64,000 nucleotides of DNA from Anas platyrhynchos. Taxonomy: Eukaryota > Chordata > Aves > Anseriformes > Anatidae. The stretch is taken from positions 19,466,001-19,530,000 of the forward strand of contig NC_092590.1 of assembly GCF_047663525.1 (NCBI RefSeq), written 5' to 3'. Position numbers and translations under genes: made by a program. Numbering within the stretch: the stretch's first letter is position 1; each line of letters starts with the position of its first letter. The notes below the pieces were generated by a model. It was given only the letters and a program-made list of their open reading frames with translations. It was not told the DNA's origin and searched no databases. Positions 14,801 to 26,700 of the stretch are shown piece after piece.

Positions 14801-17800
14801 TGTGTCAGCCATATTGAGGTTTTCATTTTTGACTTTCATTACAGGACCGAACGGCCGAAATAGAACGATCTTCTTGAACTGATGTTTCGTGTCTCCTTTG
14901 AAAGTCAGCTCATACAACGTGCCTTTGTCTTTTTCTGTGCGGTAGATCCCTGTGTGAAGACAAGATAGAGAAGTTTTTGAATTAAAGACGGGCTCTGGGG
15001 TAGGGGAGGGAAGGATGCAGTCTTAATGTGTTACCCCTGAGCTGAAAAAGCAGCAGAGGCACGAGACATTTACCACTAAAACAGTATGCAATTTGCTGTC
15101 ATTTGGAGGAGGCAGTCACTCTGGCAGCAACACAGCCTGGGCTGCGGGACTCATTTGGTATTCTGGCGAGCATGCTCCTAGCCTTGGCTGAGTGACAAAC
15201 CCCCGAAGGTTACCATTTGCTCACACACGGTATAACCCAGCAGACAAACTGTCCTTAGCTTACAGACTGACCCAACGGCATGCTGCAGGCATGCAGCCTC
15301 CACCCCAGCACACAGCACGCATGGTAATGGCGATGCAGACATTGCGAAAGGCAACCTGCCTCTGTAGCATGAGCAACGAAGCCATCTCTCAGAAAAGCAA
15401 TTTCCAGATCAACACATTAATTTCCTCATTTCTGGGAGGTGCTCTGCACCTTCTGCTCAGAGAAACTGCAGATGTGGCTAAGCTGCTGCATCAGAGCAGG
15501 TGGCAAGGTAAGGGAAGTCTGCAGACATGTTTCTGGACAGGATTTCCTATGGTGGTCAGTGCTTTTGGATGTATTTATTTCCTATATAGAATGAGCTTTT
15601 AACACATTCCATGAGTGAAATTAGTCCCACGCTGAGAGCTAGCACGAACCATAAAAGGAACGGTCACGTCCTCCTGGAATACTATTCTGATACTGGCTTG
15701 TGGAAAACAGACTCTAGAGTCAGTAAGATTGTAAAGTAGGTATGGGCAGCATGGGGGTAGTCCCATTAAAATCGTGTGCACCTGATGCAGCAACTTGCCT
15801 TGCTTATATGCAACAAAGAGTTGTATATGCTTGAAGTTTCACAGTACGCCTATACATATCCATAACCTGTCCCCGCTTCATATTAAAATTAGTTCCAAGG
15901 AGTCATTTCCATAAACTCTTCCCATCTGCGCTTGCGCAGTGTCTCCTGGTGGTGGTCATAAGGGGTCGTGGGGATGAAGGTTGATGACTCTTCCTTGTCA
16001 CTGCTAGTTGACCTCTTGTCTCTGCGCAGACTCAGTTGCTCCTTGGCTCTTGTCCATCCGCAGGGCCAGTTTCTGCCAGTTTCTTAAGACAGGCTCACAC
16101 TCTTATCAAGGGATTACCCTTGGTAAGGGGCCCAAGGATTCTTGCTTTAGTTAATTTGCACAATGCACCATAGTTAGCAAAGACACTGACACTAAGTAGC
16201 ATCCTAGTTTAATGCTGTCAGTGCTCTATCTCTACTTGATAAGATTCTCCTAACTCCCTCTCTCAATACGTCAAACATGACGTGGTTGGCAAAAAGGCTA
16301 GAGATTTTATCTGATCGACATGATGCTTCAGGGCCTGCAGTGCATACAGCTTTTTCTTAGATCCACTAGGTTTAAGAAGGAAAAATGAAATGCTAGCTCT
16401 AAGTAGTTACACCTGCTGTAAAAATACTCACAGCTTCATCAGCGGAATAGCGTGATAGCATTGCTTTCTATCTCTTCAGAAATTCAGGGAGAATGTGCCT
16501 GGAAGAAAATGCCTCAGCTTGATTAATTTTTTTCCCTTCTCACCCGGTTATGAAGAACAGATTAATCAAAACAATAGCTTTTTTTTTTTTTTTTTTCTCC
16601 ATCTTTATTGATAATATAGTTATTCCTTGATGTATAACATTCCTGTGTGTCTGACCTGATCATTGGCTCTGCAAAAATTTCTTGTGGCAGTCAAGGTCAA
16701 AGTCTCCTCGTCTCCTCTGAACGGCCAAGTGATACAAGCTCTTCAACTTGCATTGTAGGTCTTACATCGGTGTGCCCAGACCATCCAACAGATTCATGAG
16801 GTGTGGTTTTATCTAGCACAAGTTCTGTGGACTGCCTCATCTTCACTACCATTGTCTAAGTGTTTAGTCTTAAGTGAGGACTTCAGCTGCTTAGTTATTA
16901 TATGCAGAAAAATGATCTGTTATTGCCTTTGTGTTTTACTTTTAAAAGAAGCTTATTCAACAAATGCTCCATTCCTTGAGCATAGCAGATGAATGCAATG
17001 AGATAGCAGATCCATCATTATTTTGCTGCCAATCTTGTAAAACTGTGCTCTTGATTCCCCCCAGTCTTTTCTATACAGTCTGCCCAAGGTACCGACCATA
17101 AACTGTATCTGTTACTGAACTTGAACCTGCACTAGAGAACATCTGAATGGTGACCAAATAGTCCATGCATTTCCTCCTCCTGGTGGTCAGAGAATGGAAA
17201 CCGCGGCTTTCAATTCAGCTCTCTCGCTTATTCTGACAGAAAGCTTGCTGCCGATCTGAGTGTATGGCTGGGTGCACTCATTTACAGTTTTTGAACACAG
17301 GTCTTGCCAAGGAAGTTTGTGTTGTGGCAGGGTAACATAGCCTTTTGACTAAAAGTTATTAAGCTAAACAAACAACAAAATAAATCTATTTGCGTTTTCT
17401 CCAGAGAGAAATGGATAGGAATGTTTTATGTTTGACATGGTGAATTAACATTTGTCATAACAACAAAGATCCAAATTAAGTTAACCAACTTAATACCTAC
17501 CAGGCAACATCTCAAACTCTTTTCTACATCCCTTCCTATTCCAGCCAAGAAACAATGAGCCCAGAAGCACCTCTTCCCCAGAGATATATGTTGTATTAGA
17601 GGAATGAGGGGAGCTTTGCCAAACAAGAGGCAACTTAAAGCCCACTGCATGTGGCGACCCAAGGGTCCCCTCCTAGTGCTACGCACACATCAGCAGGGGC
17701 TTCTTCCAACACCTCGGTCCTGTTCCGGTTGAAGATTTCTAGTACAGCTGAAGAGAAGCAACCTAGGTGAAGGCAAGGCTTCTTTGTGCAAGGTGATAAC

Positions 17801-20800
17801 CCAGGAGTTTATAATCCTAACATTTTATCTTAAAGAGAACTGTATGTGGGTTTAATGCACGTAATTAAACACAGCTGCTCTCAGTTCACATTTACACCTC
17901 TTGTTTTCCTTTCTTACAGGATAAGCACCTTAACTGACAAAAAGTTATGCATCTTTTTTAGAAACAGGGAACAAAGTGCTTTGCCCAAGGTCAGACAGCA
18001 AGCCCTGGAAATGAGCCTGAATGCCTTGAGTCACTGTGGGGACTCACCCAGCAGAACATCCTGCTTTTCACAAGATTTTTTTCCATTTCCGAAGGCACGG
18101 CTTCACTTATGCCATTGGGAATTTTTACATCACTCAAAGATGCAAACAGTCTCAAGTTTAATAAATCAACTACAAGGAGGGGAAGAAAAAGGCTCTGAAA
18201 ACAAGAACAACAATAAAAAACCTTTCCTGAAAAGGTTATTCCTGAAAATAGAGTACCTTGGAAAGGCTAGATGTTCACTATGGGCAAAAGAAGATTAATC
18301 AACCACCTCTTGCTTTCATTACAGCAGCTGTGTTTCAGGATTTGCACTGCTCCTTTCAGAGGCAAGAAAAAAAGCCTGCAGAAACCCAATATAAAAAGGT
18401 AAGTGCCCAGAAGCCCTGGGTCAGCAGAAACTAGCCCTAACATGAAGCAAAAGGACAAGTAAGAGCAAAATAAAAGAGACTTGGGCTGAAGGACTGACTA
18501 AAGAGCAGTAAATATAAAGTCTTTGGAACAGCAATTCCTAGGGCACTCTGAAGAAATGGAAATACCCAATCTCTACTCATCAGGGCAGGCAGACAAGCTT
18601 CAGAGACCTATATGGAAGTGAGAGCTAGCACACAGTCATGCAATCTTATCAAAACGCTGTTCAGTGAATGCCAATTTTAGCCTCAGTTCCACAGACCATA
18701 GGTTTCATGGTCTTCCACTGCCAATAGAAACAGTCCCTGGAACGGTGCTCACTGCTGATATTCTGCTGGATGCTGTAGGAACCACTTTTAGGATTTATCA
18801 GTATTCACTGTTCCCTTTATAACTCAATACTGCAGTGGTCTTCCCTCTCCAGAGAGAGAAATACAGCATCTTATCCTTCAGGGGAGAGAGAGCATCATCC
18901 TTTCTCCCTGTCTTCTTCCTGGGAAAAACTGCCTCAGGTAGCCCATCCCCAGTACCTGACAATTTGAGAAGGCGAAGCCACTCCTCCTCATTTGTCTCAG
19001 ACCTCATTTAACATTCCAGTCGCTAGACTGCCACACACTCCAGGTAGAAAACTCATGATGCAGCATATTTGACAGGGCTGTGACAGGGTATTTCTGAAGC
19101 AATCCACAGATTTTTTTTTTTTTTATTGGAACTGCTCCTATTGTGAAAGAGTATCCTCAGACAGCGATTACATTCACTTCTGTAACACTGCTCAGGCTTT
19201 TCAGAGTCTTCAAATTATTACCTCCGTCTTTGAGAAAATTAATGACTTCCAAATCTATAACAGCTCTGCTGCAATTTACATAAATTAATGATCAGACCTG
19301 CTGTTCTGCCCACTGAGCAACTGGCTTTCTACTGGAAGCAGAACAATCCTTTGCCTGTTTAGGATCTTTTCCATGTTGTTTCTTAGTAACTCCTCGTGGC
19401 AGAAAACCTGTGAACGTGGTGTAGAAGTGGGAGGAACGAGAACGAGGTGGCTGAGGGGAGGCTCAGAGCAGCTGGACAGCCCAAGTGCCTCTGTGAACAG
19501 AAAAGTGGAGCAGAGCAGCAGCCAGATGGATATGGTTCAGGCTCCAGGGAGAAGGTGTGGCTCTCTTGGTTTTGAGTGAGAAAAAATGGAAAATTCCACC
19601 ACGTGTCAGCTATTACTCCTGGAAGGAGAACTGTCTGAGAAGCCTAGCCAAATTTCACGTAACTGCAGATCTGCTGAGAAGGAGTTTAGCTCAGATGTAA
19701 GGTAGTAAGGTCACAGTCTAATTCCCACACACGAGTAGTTTCATCTATAAACTGCAGAGGATACAACACTTATTTTTAGGGATCACAGCCACAGAGACAA
19801 AATATTTCTCCTTAAATGTAAGAACTTGAAGAATACCGAAGTACTCTGCAAAGAGTAAAGGTACAAAATGGAGAAAATAAAAAGAGATACAGACCCTAAT
19901 GAAGCTTATTGCAGCACACCATCGCTCTGCCTATTGGTACATGTTAGCAATGAGCTAGCACTGAAAAAGTGATGGCAGGCATCAGGTGCGAGCCACAAGA
20001 ATAAAGAGATCCACACAAGAGCCTCAAGCAAACACAGTTTACTTGCATCATTCGATATGCCAGTAATAGTCAGGATCAGCAGCACACTTAAGCAAAGAGG
20101 ACTAAAGCAAGTGTCAAAGGCTTTGCTGAACTGGGTAGAAACAGAGAAGTCTCACATCAACAGCAGCAGTTCAGGTTTCGAATCCATCTCTGACCACGAT
20201 TACCTGATTTTTGTGTCATCCCTCCACCTGTCCCACCTGAAGGCAAAAGTGGGAACCCCACCTTTGACATAAGGGACACATGCAGCTCATGTGTGCTGTT
20301 GTTTCTAAAGCAGCTGGATGATAAAAAGAGGGTTAAGTGTTATTACTTCCAATGCAGAACTGGGGCACATCTCCCAGAAAGCTCCAGCTATGCAGGGCAG
20401 CTCTAGAAAATGGAAACATCTGGCTCTGCTGGCTGGGTAACACCACTCATGGTTGCTGTGTTGCTCAACTGGTGCGAAGCAGCCAGAAGCTGCCACGAAA
20501 TCCAGCCTGTTACTAACTTGTTACACAGGGGTTGTCTCCAAAGCAAGTTTTGAGTCCAACTGATACGTGAAATGCAGAATTGGAACCCCTCTCTCTTCTC
20601 CGCATGATATACAACGCAATGGATTTGTTTTGTGCTTTGATCTGCAGTTTTTGCTGTTCTTGGAGAATGGAGGATGAGGGAAAGACTGCCAAGAGGTGAC
20701 AAACTTCCAAAGCAACTCTGCAGGGAAATCTTCTGCCAAATCAGCTCTTTGTGTCCAGATTGAATGCGTGGATCCCTACGTTTGCAAACAAATCAGTCTG

Positions 20801-23502
20801 CACAGCTGAGTAAGAATGAGGATTTGTTACCTTTCATTTACAGAGGCACCTGCCTTGCAGGGGAGGACACAAGGAAGGTTTCTTGAACTCACACCGAGTT
20901 GCAGGCGAGGTTCCCTCCTTCTGAATTCGCTCATTACTGAATGTGAAAGTCAACGAGGCAATTAGTGAACCACAAAGCCAGCACTGCAGAGCTGCAGCGC
21001 ACATCCTTTCCACATGCCTGCCTGCACACCAGTTTCTGCCTTGTTCCTCAAGGACAGCACTGGTAAGCAGGCAAAGCCCCTGGGTTGCATGTGCATAAAG
21101 GCAGGCTCTAAGAGAAAGGTAACTTCAGGGGAATATTGAGCAATGTACAGCAAGAAATGTCTCCTCCTTTCTCCTCAGCTTCTCCCTGTGAAGCAACTGG
21201 TGCCAAGCACTCATACGTGCTTGTTCAGATCCTCAGAGTATGACGACAGCTCCTATAATAAACAGTGGCAATATTTTGAAATGATAAACTGAGCAGGCAG
21301 CAGGAAGCAGACTGGAAGCAAGTAGCCCCGTGCTGCACTCAGCTACTAGGAGACAGGAGAACTTCCCAGTTCTCCGCCCATGCCCTTGTCCCATCTCTGA
21401 GCAAGAAGAATTTGGCTGGCATGGAAGAAATTCTGGGACCAGAAGAGAGCCAGGACCTGCCTCAGCAGAGCCTCCATCTGACCAACTCGTTCCCAGGCTG
21501 TGGGAGGCACCTGCCCACCTGCAGGTGTGACCTGGCACGGCCTCAGGAATCTGCTCCTATGCACACCACGGTCACCAAAAACACGCAGAGCAGCCGGGAA
21601 CACCTGGCCACTGCACAACAGCACGAGTTCGGTCATCACGTGGAGGATGCATCTTGCTCTGTTCATTAAAGCTAGGTGAAGAGAACAATCCACAGCAGAA
21701 TCGGCAGTCATTTGGGATACGCGCAGGGGCTTGTGTTCAGCACAAAGCAGCCATTCCGTAAAAGGTGGGTGTCTTACCTACAAGCCCTCCGAGTCTGCAG
21801 CAAGATCATCTCGGGATCAGGAAGACAAGTTTCTCCTCCTCTGTTAAACTCAGCTAGATCAAATCTCTCACAGACAACATTACTGAACAACAAACAGGGA
21901 ACGTAACAGTTCCCGTGAAGTGAAACTAGGACGGCCATATTACAAGACAAGATGTAAGCTTTCTTAGTCGCTAAGAAACAGTCGTGAGCCCTTGGAAACA
22001 AGATCTGTGATATCTTGTCCTATATGTTTCTGCTGCACACATCCCTGTCCTGTTAACTCAGAGCTCAGACTTCACAACTCCCGGAATACATCTGGTGCCT
22101 CTGGCTAGGAGAAAGCACCTGGCTGGAAACAAGTAGGCATTTCAGACAGAGGGACAGGAGGCAGGATGTAAAAACTGGTTGTTTTTAGAGGTGGCACTTT
22201 AAAAATCCACACTGACTGCCTCGGTATCGTATGTACGAGTGTCTCTTTAACTCCTTGCAGAACTGAAAGGCTTCTGAGCCACGTGCAGGACTCCCCCCTC
22301 TCAGTTACTTCACCGCTGAATGGGTAAGCCACGTGTCACCTCAAGTACGAATCCAAGGGCTCAGTTTAGAATCCACCCCCGGTATGGGAGATTCCTTGTA
22401 AAGGTTCAGGTTTCCGTAGCCTTTTGAGGCTACAGGTGATATCAGCTGAGTTCCCGAGCTCCTCAGCTGCTGCCCTCAAAACCTGTCTCACCATGACCCC
22501 ATTGCCTCGGGTGGAATTGTGAAGGTGGACTGAGGGCAACACCGGAGTTTGGGTTTGAACTGGAAGTGCCAACCTTAACACTGGTGACAGAGGCGGGATT
22601 ACAGCCCGCGATTTATTCCTTGCTTTGTCAGCTCTGAAGTGACCATGACTAGAGAACCCAAAGCACAAGGTGGTGGTCACTACGAGAGACTGACAGGCTC
22701 TGTTGTCCCCAATTCCAGCTCCCTAGAAAAGCTGGTGCTCTGCAGCTGTGCCCAAGGCAGCCTCGCTGGCTTACAGCACTAACACCGTCCCAGACACGTG
22801 TGCTGCCACACCACACCCCCTCAGCAGCACCACGCATGTGGCCTCCAACCCTCTGTCTGTGCACAAACCTTCAATGAAGTCCGAGGCTGTGTACACGCGG
22901 TGCTTTGCGTTGCTGTCTCCCTCCGGATTGTTCAGACTCCCAACAGCTAACTCGATCACCTCCACCAGCTCATCTCGCTTGTCCTTCCTCACGGGCTTCT
23001 CTTCTGGGTGGCGCGTCAGCCCCGTCTCCAGCTGGTACACCTTCTGCAGGGTAAAGCTCTCAAAGGGCACAGCCGCGTACTCTGTGGACAGCTTAACGCC
23101 GCTGTGCACCTCTGCTCTGTCTATCTGGGAACGGAGGAAAGCCAGCAGGTTAGCCTGGGCCTTCCCTGGGTTACCAGGGTCAAGCCGAACATCCAAGGGG
23201 TCTGGGAACTGGTCCTGCACGTTCTTAAGCTGCTCGCTCCTGCCCTGGAGCTCAGCCTTCAGCTGGGCAATTTGTTTCTTCAAGCTGACGATGTAGTTGC
23301 GGTGTTGCTCTTCTCGCTCCTGCAGAATAGCTTCGTAACCCTCCTTGGCAGTCGGGCTGTGCACCCTGGGCAAGGCAAGCTGCTCGTTGTCACCCCTGGG
23401 CGTGCAAGCCAACATGTAAACGATAGACACCGAGCAACAGGCCACCACCAGCAGGCCTACGAGTCGGGGGAGAAATATAATAAACCCTCGTCGGAGCATC
23501 AT
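8585..23502 (-). CDS. CSGALNACT1: CSGALNACT1, chondroitin sulfate N-acetylgalactosaminyltransferase 1, complete CDS in seven exons
   Basis: Complement join 22869-23502, 14733-14949, 13394-13495, 12437-12615, 11934-12028, 9227-9308, 8585-8868: 1593 nt, 530 residues plus stop, all GT-AG and in phase (human about 532). It is a type II Golgi protein: basic N-terminus, membrane anchor about residues 14-33, coiled-coil stem about 53-95, then the CHGN catalytic domain. The metal-binding DVD (DXD motif) is residues 358-360, and the second motif [10 protein letters not shown] is at about 445-454. N-glycosylation sequons fall at N315 (NTS) and N324 (NFT). The family enzyme moves GalNAc from UDP-GalNAc to glucuronate, starting chondroitin chains on the proteoglycan linker tetrasaccharide and helping to extend them. 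The paralogue CSGALNACT2 is less likely given the synteny and the SKKT C-terminus. No frameshift or missing key residue was seen. Confidence 0.95.
9227..9308 (-). CDS. CSGALNACT1: CSGALNACT1 coding exon 6
   Basis: 82 nt, acceptor CCCATGCAG and donor GTAAGA. It encodes [20 protein letters not shown] then RSDFINI, a hallmark block of CHGN-family enzymes. Confidence 0.93.
11934..12028 (-). CDS. CSGALNACT1: CSGALNACT1 coding exon 5
   Basis: 95 nt, acceptor GTCATTTCCAG and donor GTAAGT. It encodes [19 protein letters not shown] to LEQQL. Confidence 0.93.
12437..12615 (-). CDS. CSGALNACT1: CSGALNACT1 coding exon 4 with DXD motif
   Basis: 179 nt, acceptor TTTCTCCTAG and donor GTACTG. It encodes [20 protein letters not shown] and [10 protein letters not shown]; the DVD codons are at 12489-12497. 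It also carries the N324 sequon. Confidence 0.94.
13394..13495 (-). CDS. CSGALNACT1: CSGALNACT1 coding exon 3
   Basis: 102 nt, acceptor TTTCCTAG and donor GTAAGT. It encodes [18 protein letters not shown] and ILENTS, including the N315 sequon. Confidence 0.93.
14733..14949 (-). CDS. CSGALNACT1: CSGALNACT1 coding exon 2
   Basis: 217 nt, acceptor TTCACACAG and donor GTGGGT on the minus strand. It encodes [19 protein letters not shown] through [19 protein letters not shown] to KFRQFMQNF, the start of the catalytic domain. Confidence 0.94.
15699..16220 (-). mobile_element. LTR-like element, probable solo LTR of an avian endogenous retrovirus
   Basis: The segment begins TG and ends CA. On the minus strand it shows a TATA-like GCATATAAGC at about 15804-15813, followed by GC-rich sequence (GGGACTACCCCCATGCTGCC), and a palindrome GACTCTAGAGTC near its end. 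Promoter-like landmarks near one terminus fit an LTR. I see no exact target-site duplication, and the 16220 border is a guess from the CA dinucleotide. I recognise no gag, pol or env beside it. The family cannot be named without a library search. Confidence 0.42.
16579..17340 (-). pseudogene. Possible processed retrocopy with poly(A) tail
   Basis: On the minus strand a sequence ends AATAAA (16604-16609), seven bases, then 18 A residues (forward T run 16579-16596). This is the arrangement of a reverse-transcribed mRNA 3' end. Upstream, a frame of about 47 codons ([20 protein letters not shown] onward, ending ETRRL-stop) and another of about 50 codons are open, but I recognise neither and they do not join. 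The 5' limit is unknown, and no target-site duplication was identified. It could instead be a chance A tract. Confidence 0.3.
22869..23502 (-). CDS. CSGALNACT1: CSGALNACT1 first coding exon: anchor and stem
   Basis: Starts with two consecutive ATG codons (23500-23502 and 23497-23499); the first is chosen by similarity to the MM- start of the human protein. It encodes the membrane anchor, the coiled-coil stem and the conserved [18 protein letters not shown] block, ending YTASDFIE. The donor is GTTTGT, weaker than consensus, but the phase joins correctly to the next exon (E-G-I-Y-R). Confidence 0.94.
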
Positions 23503-23790
23503 TTCTCAAAAAGCAGAGTCTAAGCCAAGAGGTGCAACAGTTCTTCCATCCATGCAGCGCCACAGAGGCCCCTGGATTTGGAGTACTCTTCCACAGATGC
23601 ATGTATGGACAGGAACTGGCTTGTCAGCTCTCTTAAAATGGGTGCTCTGCCCGCATTTTGGGCTCTCTCTGGTGTTTACCTAGCAGGACCAGAAGACAAG
23701 CTGCAGAGCAGGCAGGACACCTCCTGATCCTCATGGTAACACCTGCACTGCTGCAATGTGCTCTGCTGGTGTCTGATGGAGCCTGAGGAC
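23503..23790 (-). other. CSGALNACT1: Probable 5' UTR part of the first coding exon of CSGALNACT1
   Basis: On the minus strand a good acceptor (pyrimidine-rich, ending TTTGTCTTCCAG) lies just upstream of 23790. That would place 288 bases of 5' UTR in the same exon as the start codon. In human, non-coding upstream exons are known for this gene. The exon border is inferred from the splice signal alone. Confidence 0.45.
23506..23553 (-). CDS. Upstream ORF of 15 codons ending 3 nt before the CSGALNACT1 start
   Basis: ATG at 23551-23553 reads MDGRTVAPLGLDSAF and stops with TGA at 23506-23508, three bases before the main ATG. It would be in the mRNA if the exon extends to about 23790. Two other upstream ATGs are near: 23547-23549 (8 codons) and 23600-23602, whose frame runs to 23390 and overlaps the main start. 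Peptide production is not implied; such uORFs commonly lower main-frame translation. Confidence 0.3.
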   Translation of the reverse strand: MDGRTVAPLGLDSAF

Positions 23791-26700
23791 CTGGAAGACA
23801 AATGACAAGGACAGGCATTCAGACATGTTAGAATTTGGTCAGTCAGTCTGCACTGTCAAGAGCATCCTAAGGATTTACTGTCATTTCTCAACTGCTCTGG
23901 TGGATCTCAGAGCTATGAGGTGCTCGTGCTAACATCCAGGAGGTGCTGAGACCCTTGTGCAGACAATCCTGCATGCACGCGCTTCATTTTAACAACATGA
24001 CCAGGCCTCAGAGTCTGTCATGCTTTAGGAATACCAGGAAGTCATCATCTGTTACTTCCCAGTCAGGTGCTAAGGCCTCTCAGCTCATCTGAGCAATGCT
24101 GGCCCTCCAAGCTCTCAGCTCCTGGAGCGCACACATTTTGGAGGCAGGGTGTCCCACAGATATACAACATGCTTCAGGTTCCAGGCATGTTCTTCCAAAG
24201 CACCAGGTGGCAAATGTGGTCCTGTTCAAATACACGAAGCTTGATCTGGAGCAGCAATTCCAGTTTCTAGAACTAGCTCCTAGTAGAGTCTACAAATTGC
24301 AAACCAGGTATTTTGTTTGGTGTGTGTGAGTGCAAGGTTTTTAACAGGCGACAATACAGAAAGAAAGGATCCTATCAAGGCCAATTGCTGAAATTCTGCT
24401 TCAGTCTGACATATCCTCCCAGGTGCTCCTATAAACACAAGGAACTAGATGCAGGGTTTTTCAGAAGCACTCAGATCAAGTCTTACTCAAAATCAGGGGA
24501 AGCTTTGTTTCTATCCAGCTGGCTGTCATCATTGCAGACTATATCATCATTTTAAGGCCCTCTTTGGTTTCTCATAACATTTAAAAAGGTCTTGCAACAA
24601 CGCCTGGTACTACTCTGTTTTCCATATATGCTCTCTGCCCAGGAGTAAAGACAAAAGAGGAAGTTTAGGGAAAATCAGCTTAGGCATTGTTAAAAATAAG
24701 GAAAGCCAAAACTCTGAACATAATCTTTTTTATTATTATTATTTTTTAATGTGACTTCCTTGAGTACAGTTAAAAACAGGAAAGAAAAATTAGACGACTT
24801 AACATCAATATTGATCTAGACATAAGCTACATTAAAACAATTATGCTGACAACACTACCAGTGGGATTTTCAAAATCCCTCAGTTTTGGCACAAGTCCGG
24901 ACCTATGAAAGGAACTTCTTCATTTATTTGTCTGACAGTAGACTTAGAGCAGAGCTGAGTAACATCCTAGATTACACTGTGAGACTGTATAGTTAGACTC
25001 GAACACAATCAAATTAAGCCCTCCCCAGTCTCCTCTTGGATGCTTGCATGCCATTATGACAGGTTTTTGCAACAGAGATCTGTAGCCTCATTAGTCAGAC
25101 ATCCTTTCTGGCAGACCCCTAGGTAAAAACAGTTTATCTAACAATGCACGTGCTTTTCAGAGTTATTTCTAGTGTCGAGTCAAAGACTTCTGTAGGACTT
25201 TTTATCAACTTCAGTGTCTTGCTGGCCTATTACTCTGTATGCAGCAATTATCCAGTGATACTCCTGATCTTTTAGCTATTATCAATATTTTAGCAGTCTG
25301 AAGATTTACTTAAAAAAATAGAGGAGGAATGGAGGGGACTAGAGCAAGCTACAAATATACTAGCACTATTTTTCTCAAAATAATGCTGGATGGCTATTTA
25401 GTCTTTACAGGATTCTCCAGAAAACATCAGTGTTTTCAAAGGAAGATTTGCTGATGTTGAAGAAAATATTCAAGCAGCAGGAAAAAGGACAGGACGAGGT
25501 TGGCATCCTTACCTTTTTGCAGTGATCTTCTGTTTGGAACATCTTGGTCTGCTACAGCTGCTTCTCAGCTTGCCACAATCATCTCTTGTTTATCTCCCTT
25601 CTTATGTCCTTCCCAGAAAACGCGCGTACTATAAAAAGCACTGTCAACCTCACAACACCTCTTCATTGCTTTCACATTTGCCAGCTGCCTACATCTTCAG
25701 TCTGCCTCCTGCGCAGTGAAAGGCTGTAGTGGAGACGCTTCCTATGGATGCGCTATAAAAGTTGGCCTCCTGCAACGTAAAGGAGCTTGTCAGAGCACGG
25801 AAATTAAGCTGGGCAGTACTAACTCTACAACAGATCTGGCTAGAGGACTGCAAGAAGGTAGTGTGCAGTGAGACAGGGTCAGGAAGTGGTGAGATGCAGT
25901 ACATAAAGCACTGCTGTGCTTGTATGCTTCAGTTCACACAATTAGTCCATTGACTGAATTGGCAGAAGCTGAACATCACTGAAAGGATTAGTTGTGCTAA
26001 CATGGCCTAAACTGAAATTACATCCCAATGGCTTAGATAAACACACAATTTCATTTCTATAAGCAGCATCGGATTCAGGTTTTGGGTGAAGAGCTCTTCA
26101 AACATTGACCTTAAAATATATGTGCACGTATAGCTGTATTTGCTCAAACATACTGGGTCTCTCTTTAGGGGACTCTTTTTCCTGACTAGTTTTCTGGTTT
26201 GTAATCTTACCCATCACTGAAGCATCTTAAACACATTGTGGGACAATAAATTAACTGAGCTACTCTGTCCTTTGAAGCAGCATTGTCATAACAAGAAATT
26301 CACGCCATGGGTATTTCTACCTCCTCCAGGGGGATTTTGCCCCCACAACTGGAGGCGTCCTAACAACAAGCACTCATTTCTTGCCCTCTATTGCGAGAGC
26401 TGTCTTATTAAGTTGGACTGGTGGCTTTGGAGATGCTGCTTTACAGACTGCGATTGATACTTCAATATAGAGATGCTACTGTACTGTGCTATCTGAGAGA
26501 CGTGCTTGTGAAAGCAGCCCCCATCCGCGCCAGTGCCAAAAAAAGCAGCCGAAGTCAACACTGAAGGTGGTCACGGCTGCGGCATCTCAGCTGCGCAGAC
26601 AGTACCAGCAAGCCAGGGATGGGAAAACTCCTCCTAACAACCATCCTCTTGATTTCGCCAGACCTACAGTCTCACACCAACTGAGCGAGCCTGAGATGAA

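Larger units (their letters stand above)
14950..22868 (-). other. CSGALNACT1: CSGALNACT1 intron between coding exons 1 and 2 (7.9 kb)
   Basis: The largest intron within the coding region. It carries an LTR-like element (15699-16220) and a possible processed retrocopy (16579 to about 17340), both on the minus strand. It also has a GC-richer stretch at 21.3-21.7 kb that I cannot assign. The 150-codon frame at 17846-18298 (+) has no recognisable domain. Confidence 0.7.

Noticed and set aside
17846..18298. 150-codon plus-strand frame in a CSGALNACT1 intron
   Set aside because: No recognisable domain, A-rich end with Lys/Asn runs, and no splice or promoter context.
19109..19130. Minus-strand AATAAA merging into an A tract, another possible retrocopy tail
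   Set aside because: The hexamer is part of the A run itself and no transcript-like sequence precedes it.
22748..23523. Plus-strand open frames of 182 and 171 codons
   Set aside because: They lie opposite the first coding exon of CSGALNACT1, whose minus-strand translation matches a known protein; these are antisense shadows.
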